Origin: Clostridiaceae bacterium
GTDB lineage: Bacteria > Bacillota > Clostridia > Oscillospirales > Acutalibacteraceae
NCBI GenBank assembly: GCA_016295895.1
Contig: JAEDKI010000060.1
Span: forward strand, 1-10,123
Reading direction: 5' to 3'
DNA length: 10,123 bases
The notes beneath the pieces are model-generated. The model was not told the DNA's origin. It saw nothing but the letters and a program-made list of their open reading frames with translations, and did no database searches. This document shows positions 5,511 through 10,123 of the stretch, piece by piece (positions within the stretch are counted from its first letter, which is position 1; the number at the start of each line of letters is the position of its first letter). Position numbers and translations under genes: made by a program.

Positions 5511-6461
5511 ATGAAGAAGCTTTCGGCGCTTTTTATTGCCGTTTTCATATTATTTTCTTTCTGCTCCTGCGGAAGTTACAAAACAACGGCGCTTGTTATT
5601 TCGGGAACGGAAATTGACAGCGAAATCTTCACCTATTATCTTGACAGAGTCATTCAGCGCCCTGCGGACTACGGTCTGCCCGAGAATCCTCAAAAAAAGG
5701 AACTTAAAGAATCGGCAATTAACGAATGCAAAAACTACCTTGCGGCAAACACTAAATTCCGTGACATGGGGCTGACGCTTTCCGCCTCCGAAAAGGTTGA
5801 GATATCCGAAAATGTCAACAACTTCTGGATGAGATTTGAAAACCACTATAAAAACATCGGCGTTTCAAAGCAAACGCTGACAAAGATAATGACCGCTCAG
5901 GCATATACCGAAGCCATTTTCAACGCAACCTATGACAAAGGAACGGGCGACGCCGCCGAAGAGCAGATATTGCAGGATTATTTCTACGGTAACTATATCT
6001 CGTTCCGCAATGTCTGCGCATATTTCACCTCGGCAGACAGCAAATCTCCGATGTCTCAAGCGGATAAAAACCGTCTTATCGCAGCATTTGAAGCTTTGTC
6101 CAAAGAATCCTTTGCTTCTGCAGACGATTTTTCAGCCGCCGTTCAGAATGCGGGCTATTCCCTCTCCGATTCGGTGCTTCTGAAAAAGGGTTCGGAGGGA
6201 TATCCCGACGGATTTTATGAAAAGGTCAGCAATCAGGATGACAGCACTGTTCAGATTATCATTTATGACGAATGCGTTTTCGCCGTGTGGAAAGAGAACC
6301 TGAAAGAAAAGGGCGAAAGCGTTTATGCAGGTTACCGTTCTTCCTGCATCAAGGATCTCTATTCGGGACAGTCGGAGGAAGAAAACGAGGAATATATTCA
6401 ATCTCTGACCGTTGAAGAAAAGAGCGGAACAATTAATCGGATCATTGAAAAGCTTTCATAA
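5511..6461 (+). CDS. SurA/PrsA-like lipoprotein, probable secreted-protein chaperone
   Basis: This 316-residue protein begins MKKLSALFIAVFILFSFCSC, a lipoprotein signal peptide with lipidation most likely at C20 (Ser at -1; Phe at -3 is not classical). The following helical region (about 28-150: EIDSEIFTYYLDRV, KKELKESAINECKNYLA, LTLSASEKVEISENVNNFW) resembles the N-terminal chaperone domain of SurA/PrsA. Residues about 160-280 have a parvulin-like order: a short strand, a FASADDFSAAVQNAGYS segment comparable to FAELAKKYS, and a final strand VFAVWKENL. The usual parvulin glycine-rich signature is absent. It would sit on the outer face of the membrane and help fold exported proteins, probably without isomerase activity. 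The ATG at 5511 has AAGGA at 5497-5501; an in-frame TTG at 5502 is less likely. It is a single-gene unit diverging from zapA. Confidence 0.7.
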   Translation: MKKLSALFIAVFILFSFCSCGSYKTTALVISGTEIDSEIFTYYLDRVIQRPADYGLPENPQKKELKESAINECKNYLAANTKFRDMGLTLSASEKVEISENVNNFWMRFENHYKNIGVSKQTLTKIMTAQAYTEAIFNATYDKGTGDAAEEQILQDYFYGNYISFRNVCAYFTSADSKSPMSQADKNRLIAAFEALSKESFASADDFSAAVQNAGYSLSDSVLLKKGSEGYPDGFYEKVSNQDDSTVQIIIYDECVFAVWKENLKEKGESVYAGYRSSCIKDLYSGQSEEENEEYIQSLTVEEKSGTINRIIEKLS

Positions 6462-6473
6462 TCATAATCAAAC

Positions 6474-6508
6474 AGCCCGCCGGGATTCATTCGGAATCCC
6501 GGCGGGCT
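6474..6508 (+). terminator. Strong intrinsic terminator after the lipoprotein gene
   Basis: Two perfect 15-base arms, AGCCCGCCGGGATTC (6474-6488) and its complement (6494-6508), enclose the 5-base loop ATTCG and are followed by TTT, CTC and a run of T to about 6521. It starts 12 bases after the stop codon. The convergent ABC transporter gene ends 33 bases beyond it. On that strand the downstream sequence is only CTGTTTGATT, so the hairpin may also terminate, less efficiently, from that side. Confidence 0.95.
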
Positions 6509-6541
6509 TTTCTCTTTTTTTATTTAATCCCAACGCACTTA

Positions 6542-9500
6542 TTATTCTGTTCTGAGAGCCTCGACGGGGTCTTTCTTTGAAGCGATCTTTGAGGGAATGA
6601 GACCCGAAATCAAAGTCAGCGACATGCTGATTGCCACAAGAATCAACGCACCGTTCAAGGGAAGCTGAGCAACATTCGGCAGAGTTGTCAGATGCTCGAT
6701 AATCATGTTTATCGGAATAATCAACAGCGCCGTGCAGAGAATGCCGAGAGCGCCCGAAACGAAGCCCACAATGAGCGTTTCTGCATTGAATACTCTCGAA
6801 ATATCACGCTTTGATGCACCGATTGCACGCAGGATACCTATTTCTTTTGTTCTTTCAAGAACGGAAATATAGGTTATGATTCCTATCATTATTGATGAAA
6901 CAACGAGCGAAATCGCAACAAATGCTATGAGAACATAGGAGATAATATCGATTATCGTTGAAACCGATGAAAGAAGCAGGCCGATATAATCGGTATATTT
7001 TATTGCTTTCTTCTCGTTGCCCGAATTATTTGCCGCATCGTTGTATTTCTGAATCTCAGCCGAAATCATGTCTTTCGACTCAAAATCCTTGGGATAAATA
7101 TATATCGATGTGGGCTTGCTTATATCAGCAACGCCGAGAAGCGAAAGTGCCTCTTCGTAGCTTGCCGTGAACGGTTCGGGCTCAGGCTCGGGTTCCGGCT
7201 CAGGCTCCGTGACCGCAGGGGTCTCATTCTGAGCAGGGGTATCGGTTCCGCCCGACGGGTTATTTGCGGACGGCTTTGTTGTGTCCTCGCCGTTTGCGTT
7301 CTGTGAAGGCTGTTCGGGGTTAACGCCGCCGAATTCTCCGCTCATAATTGCCGAAAGCATTTTGAGCTTTGTTGATTTATCCATCATCTGAAGCATCGCC
7401 AGAGCCTGCTGACCCGTAACCTGACCGACTCCCTCGATTTCTCTGCCTGCAAGGATTTCATCGAGATAGCCGATAAGCTCCTGCCTCTCGCTGATTGAAA
7501 GAGTTGTTTTGAGCATCAGCTCAACAACTCGCTTCATCTTCTTGGCTTCATCGCCGCTGAAGTTCTTATCGATTGAAGCATACACTTCTTCTTCCGTGAC
7601 CTCGGGCATACTGCTGAAATCGAACGACGGATTGTTTTCAACCGGCGTTGCCGCAGGGGCTGCGCCGCTGAATTTCATTGTTGACGCAATCGGAGCTTCC
7701 GATTCCGCCTTGCCGCCGCTTATCTGCGGGTCAAGCGATACTCCCGAAGCCGAGGGAGCGGCAGACGCTGTTGCCGTGTTATCATCTGTCTTGAACGGAA
7801 TGCCCGTGAAAACATCGGTTTTGGGATCAGCCTTCTGCTGTTTGACTATCTCGCATTCGTTTGTTGCGTTAATGACATATTCGTTGAGAGCCGCCGTATA
7901 ACCGATTGCACCCGTTGTGGCAACCATTATTGAATTGTCGGCAGGCTTAACAATTCCGACAATCTTTATTTCATTGCCTTTTTCAACAAGGTTTTTAACA
8001 TATTCCTCATCGCCGTGGCGGTCATCCCATGTTTTTGTTTCTTCGTTATAGCTGTAATAATCGGGTTCAAGAACAAGCTTGAAGGTTTTTCCGATTATCT
8101 CGTCATATTCAATTTCAAATTTCTTCGGCTCATATTTTTCGCCACCCTGAGCCGCCATGAATGCCTGCATCATATCGGCAGCGGTTGTGAGGCCGAGACC
8201 CTGAATCGCAAGGTCGCTGATTTCGTTGTTTTTGTCGATTATAAGAACAACCTCATTGTAATTCTGAGGCCATGTTCCCTCAACGATATCATACTGCTCG
8301 TTGAGAAGCTCCTGATTGTCGATAAGCTCCTGCCACGAATTCATCTGGGCTTGGAAAGATGACATCATTGACGAATCGATTGTAAGGCCTCCGATGCTTG
8401 CACCGCTCATCATCGATTCCATGAGCGAAATCATCGGGCTGGGATAAACCTGATTGACTCCGTTTGTGGTGTCGGATGAGAAAATATTCAGCTTTCCGCC
8501 GTAGGAATACTTGATACTGCTTGAATAATCCTTTATCTTGCACTCGTTGCTCTCAAGGTATTTTTTGAATTCTTCAAGATTATTTGACCAAATCTCCGAG
8601 GTCAGCGATTCCATCATGCTTGCCGCCATCGTGTTTGAATAAACCTTATCCGTGCCGTGGTTTATCTCGCCCATTGCGGTATCCTGAACCGAGCCGAACA
8701 TGGAATTCATATCCATTGCAGTCGTTTCAATCATTATCGGATAAGATGTCAGCGTTTCCTGCTGAATTGAATCAATATAAGCCTGGAAGCCGCTCGAAAG
8801 AGCAAGAATCAGCGCAATTCCGATGATGCCGATACTGCCGGCAAAGGATGTCAGGAAGGTTCTCATTTTCTTCGTCAGAAGATTGTTAAGCGAAAGCGAA
8901 AGGGCGGTGGCAAAAGACATTGATGTTTTTCTGCTCTGCTTTTTCGTTGCCTTTTTCTCGCTTTTCTTTTCAGCCTTCGTTTTTTCAGCCTTTTCCGCTT
9001 CTTCTCCGCTTTCATACGGATTGGAATCGGAAACAAGCTTTCCGTCAACGAGGCGGACTATTCTTGTTGAATACTGTTCGGCAAGCTCGGGATTATGAGT
9101 TACCATGATAACGAGCTTTTCTTTTGAAATCTCCTTGAGCAGTTCCATAACCTGAATGCTCGTTTCGGAATCAAGAGCGCCCGTCGGCTCATCGGCAAGC
9201 AGAATATCGGGGTTGTTAACCAATGCTCTTGCAATTGCAACCCTCTGCATCTGACCGCCAGACATCTGATTGGGCTTTTTGTCAAATTGGTCTCCCAAGC
9301 CGACCTTTTCAAGCGCCGCCTTTGCGCGCTCTTTTCTTTCGCTCTTTGAAACGCCCGAAAGAGTCAAGGCAAGCTCAACATTCGACAGCACGCTCTGATG
9401 GGGTATCAGATTATACTGCTGAAATACAAAACCGATTGAGTTGTTGCGGTAGATATCCCAATCGCTGTCATTAAAATCCTTGGTTGATTTACCGTTAATA

Positions 9501-9688
9501 ATCAAATCGCCCGTTGTATACTGGTCAAGTCCGCCGATAATATTAAGAAGCGTGGTTTTGCCGCAGCCGGAATGACCGAGAATCGAAACAAATTCATTCT
9601 TTCTGAATTCAATACTGACTCCTTTCAGAGCCGTAACGGTTGAATCACCCGTAGGGTATTCTTTTACGATGTCTATAAGCTTTAGCAT
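6542..9688 (-). CDS. Fused ABC ATPase-permease, MacB/FtsX type
   Basis: This 1048-residue protein joins an ABC ATPase to one FtsX-like permease. ATPase, residues 1-225: Walker A GHSGCGKTT (38-46), Q-loop Q90, signature MSGGQ (142-146), Walker B ILLADEP (162-168), H-loop H198. A Lys/Glu/Ala-rich linker (228-256) leads to transmembrane helix 1 (about 284-304). A very large extracytoplasmic domain (about 305-905) follows, then helices at about 911-941, 970-998 and 1011-1033. RTKEIGILRAIGASKRDI (947-964) is the typical FtsX/MacB intracellular segment. This fold belongs to the mechanotransmission (type VII) exporters, which act on antibiotics, peptides or envelope enzymes. The extracellular domain holds two low-complexity linkers and a helical module between them. 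The ATG at 9688 has AAGGGG at 9702-9697; an upstream ATG at 9712 lacks such a site. It diverges from a TetR-type gene, suggesting inducible efflux; the substrate is unknown. Confidence 0.93.
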   Translation of the reverse strand: MLKLIDIVKEYPTGDSTVTALKGVSIEFRKNEFVSILGHSGCGKTTLLNIIGGLDQYTTGDLIINGKSTKDFNDSDWDIYRNNSIGFVFQQYNLIPHQSVLSNVELALTLSGVSKSERKERAKAALEKVGLGDQFDKKPNQMSGGQMQRVAIARALVNNPDILLADEPTGALDSETSIQVMELLKEISKEKLVIMVTHNPELAEQYSTRIVRLVDGKLVSDSNPYESGEEAEKAEKTKAEKKSEKKATKKQSRKTSMSFATALSLSLNNLLTKKMRTFLTSFAGSIGIIGIALILALSSGFQAYIDSIQQETLTSYPIMIETTAMDMNSMFGSVQDTAMGEINHGTDKVYSNTMAASMMESLTSEIWSNNLEEFKKYLESNECKIKDYSSSIKYSYGGKLNIFSSDTTNGVNQVYPSPMISLMESMMSGASIGGLTIDSSMMSSFQAQMNSWQELIDNQELLNEQYDIVEGTWPQNYNEVVLIIDKNNEISDLAIQGLGLTTAADMMQAFMAAQGGEKYEPKKFEIEYDEIIGKTFKLVLEPDYYSYNEETKTWDDRHGDEEYVKNLVEKGNEIKIVGIVKPADNSIMVATTGAIGYTAALNEYVINATNECEIVKQQKADPKTDVFTGIPFKTDDNTATASAAPSASGVSLDPQISGGKAESEAPIASTMKFSGAAPAATPVENNPSFDFSSMPEVTEEEVYASIDKNFSGDEAKKMKRVVELMLKTTLSISERQELIGYLDEILAGREIEGVGQVTGQQALAMLQMMDKSTKLKMLSAIMSGEFGGVNPEQPSQNANGEDTTKPSANNPSGGTDTPAQNETPAVTEPEPEPEPEPEPFTASYEEALSLLGVADISKPTSIYIYPKDFESKDMISAEIQKYNDAANNSGNEKKAIKYTDYIGLLLSSVSTIIDIISYVLIAFVAISLVVSSIMIGIITYISVLERTKEIGILRAIGASKRDISRVFNAETLIVGFVSGALGILCTALLIIPINMIIEHLTTLPNVAQLPLNGALILVAISMSLTLISGLIPSKIASKKDPVEALRTE
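7172..7207 (-). repeat. Glu-Pro dipeptide repeat inside the ABC transporter gene
   Basis: Six consecutive Glu-Pro dipeptides (residues 828-839) are encoded by a 36-bp imperfect hexanucleotide array with synonymous variation (GAG/GAA and CCT/CCC/CCG). It ends a low-complexity segment (about 788-839) rich in Pro, Asn, Thr, Gly and Glu. Such repeats usually make stiff extended spacers and can vary in copy number between strains. The codon variation suggests it is reasonably stable. Confidence 0.9.
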
Positions 9689-9700
9689 TAAAATTACCCC

Positions 9701-9729
9701 TTGACAAAGCATATTTCAAATGTTACACT
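9701..9729 (+). promoter_or_regulatory. Promoter of the TetR-family regulator gene
   Basis: A perfect -35 TTGACA (9701-9706), a 17-base spacer and a -10 TACACT (9724-9729) preceded by TGT form an extended -10 promoter. The -10 box lies inside the left operator half of the palindrome, so a bound repressor would block it. The start would be near 9736, at the palindrome centre, giving a leader of about 90 nt. The -35 overlaps the ribosome binding region of the divergent transporter gene. A minus-strand promoter for the transporter is less clear; GTTACA-16-TATGCT, ending at 9708, is a weak candidate that would give a leader of only about 13 nt. Confidence 0.6.
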
Positions 9730-9753
9730 TGTAACGGTTACAAGTGTAACATT
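9719..9753. promoter_or_regulatory. Perfect 35-bp palindrome: tandem TetR-type operators
   Basis: Two 17-base arms are exact inverted copies around a single central G at 9736. Each arm contains a smaller palindrome of form GTTACA-NN-TGTAAC: GTTACACTTGTAAC at 9722-9735 and GTTACAAGTGTAAC at 9737-9750. The element can therefore bind two repressor dimers side by side, 15 bp centre to centre. It lies between the divergent transporter and TetR-type genes and covers the regulator's -10 box. It is very likely the operator for that regulator, controlling both genes. Confidence 0.85.
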
Positions 9754-9824
9754 AGTTTATGAACAAATCATCAACAAAAGAGCATTAAATCATCAGGTGT
9801 TACAGATTGGGGGATTTTGTTTTC

Positions 9825-10123
9825 GTGGAAAGAGTAAATGAAGCTAATATTCTGACTAAAGAGTGCATCGTCACCGCCCTGCTCAGGCTGATGAAGGTTA
9901 AAAGCTATTCGTCAATTTCTATAACCGACATAACCAACCTTGCCGGGGTATCAAGAATGGCTTACTACCGTAATTATAAGTCGAAAGACGACATTTTAAT
10001 CAATCATCTTGTTGACCAGGAAAAACGGCTGCTCAACGACCTGCACGGCGAAAAGGCAAAGGATCTCAGAGGAATTATAATTTATGTTTCCGGATTTTTT
10101 CAGCAAAACGCCGATGTTATCAA
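9825..10123 (+). CDS. TetR-family transcriptional regulator (3' end cut by window)
   Basis: The frame is open from a GTG at 9825 to the window end, giving 99 residues. The N-terminal helix-turn-helix domain is typical of TetR: KECIVTALLRLMKVKSYSSI, then ITDITNLAGVSRMAYYRNYKSKDDIL, where the GVSRMAYYRNYKSKDDIL stretch is the recognition helix and the following conserved segment. The ligand-binding C-terminal domain is mostly missing, since full-length members have about 190-220 residues. The GTG is supported by GGGGGA at 9809-9814, 10 bases upstream; a TTG at 9807 overlaps that site and is unlikely. Given the palindromic operator and the divergent ABC exporter, it probably represses both genes until an exported compound binds. 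The ligand cannot be inferred. Confidence 0.9.
   Translation, partial: MERVNEANILTKECIVTALLRLMKVKSYSSISITDITNLAGVSRMAYYRNYKSKDDILINHLVDQEKRLLNDLHGEKAKDLRGIIIYVSGFFQQNADVI

Noticed and set aside
7172..7207. Repeat array as a CRISPR or mobile-element remnant
   Set aside because: It is a short in-frame Glu-Pro coding repeat with no spacers, terminal repeats or neighbouring cas or transposase genes.
7509..7901. Plus-strand open frame inside the ABC transporter gene
   Set aside because: It is a shadow frame opposite a clearly coding region and has no ribosome binding site or recognisable domain. The same holds for the other long antisense frames opposite ddh, the U32 gene and the lipoprotein gene.
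6542..9712. ABC transporter start at ATG 9712
   Set aside because: No Shine-Dalgarno precedes it, and it would extend into the promoter region. The ATG at 9688 has AAGGGG at suitable spacing and matches the expected MLKLIDIVKEY N-terminus.

Overview
This window looks like a chromosomal segment from a Gram-positive, low-to-mid GC member of the Clostridia, most likely an Oscillospiraceae/Ruminococcaceae-type anaerobe. The reasons are: the gene order rpmG-secE-nusG-rplK-(rplA); strong GGAGG Shine-Dalgarno sites; ZapA next to a U32-family protein; a one-step meso-diaminopimelate dehydrogenase; and a very large fused ABC ATPase-permease of a kind I recall from gut Clostridia. The species cannot be named from the sequence alone. 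Almost everything is on the minus strand, so the window is best read from right to left. The exceptions are a lipoprotein gene in the middle and a TetR-type regulator cut by the right edge.

Positions 1-1917 (minus): a transcription/translation operon. A strong sigma-A promoter (TTGACT-17-TAATAT) is followed by a structured leader of about 130 nt, then rpmG (L33), secE, nusG and rplK (L11), and the first two codons of what should be rplA (L1). Two hairpins that resemble the ribosomal protein L1 binding site lie in front of rplK and in front of rplA. They suggest autogenous translational control of both genes.

Positions 1961-5350 (minus): zapA, a 682-residue U32-family protein with a DUF3656-like C-terminal half, and ddh. 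zapA and the U32 gene overlap by one base (TAATG), and ddh follows after 22 bases. The unit therefore links an FtsZ-associated division protein, a probable iron-sulfur RNA-hydroxylation-type enzyme and an enzyme making the peptidoglycan/lysine precursor meso-diaminopimelate.

Positions 5351-6510: a divergent promoter region with a 12-bp sequence repeated in inverted orientation, one copy at each promoter. A plus-strand gene follows for a SurA/PrsA-like lipoprotein, ending in a strong intrinsic terminator.

Positions 6542-10123: a 1048-residue MacB/FtsX-type fused ABC transporter (minus) diverges from a TetR-family regulator (plus, truncated by the window). Between them is a perfect 35-bp palindrome made of two 14-bp operators. 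The regulator's own promoter has its -10 box inside this palindrome, which argues for autoregulation and for control of the transporter.

I see no mobile element, CRISPR array, tRNA or rRNA, and no clearly new defence or biosynthetic system. The most interesting signals are regulatory: the two L1-like sites, the possible attenuator at the start of the rpmG leader, and the tandem TetR-type operator. A helical module set between low-complexity linkers in the transporter's extracellular domain is also notable.
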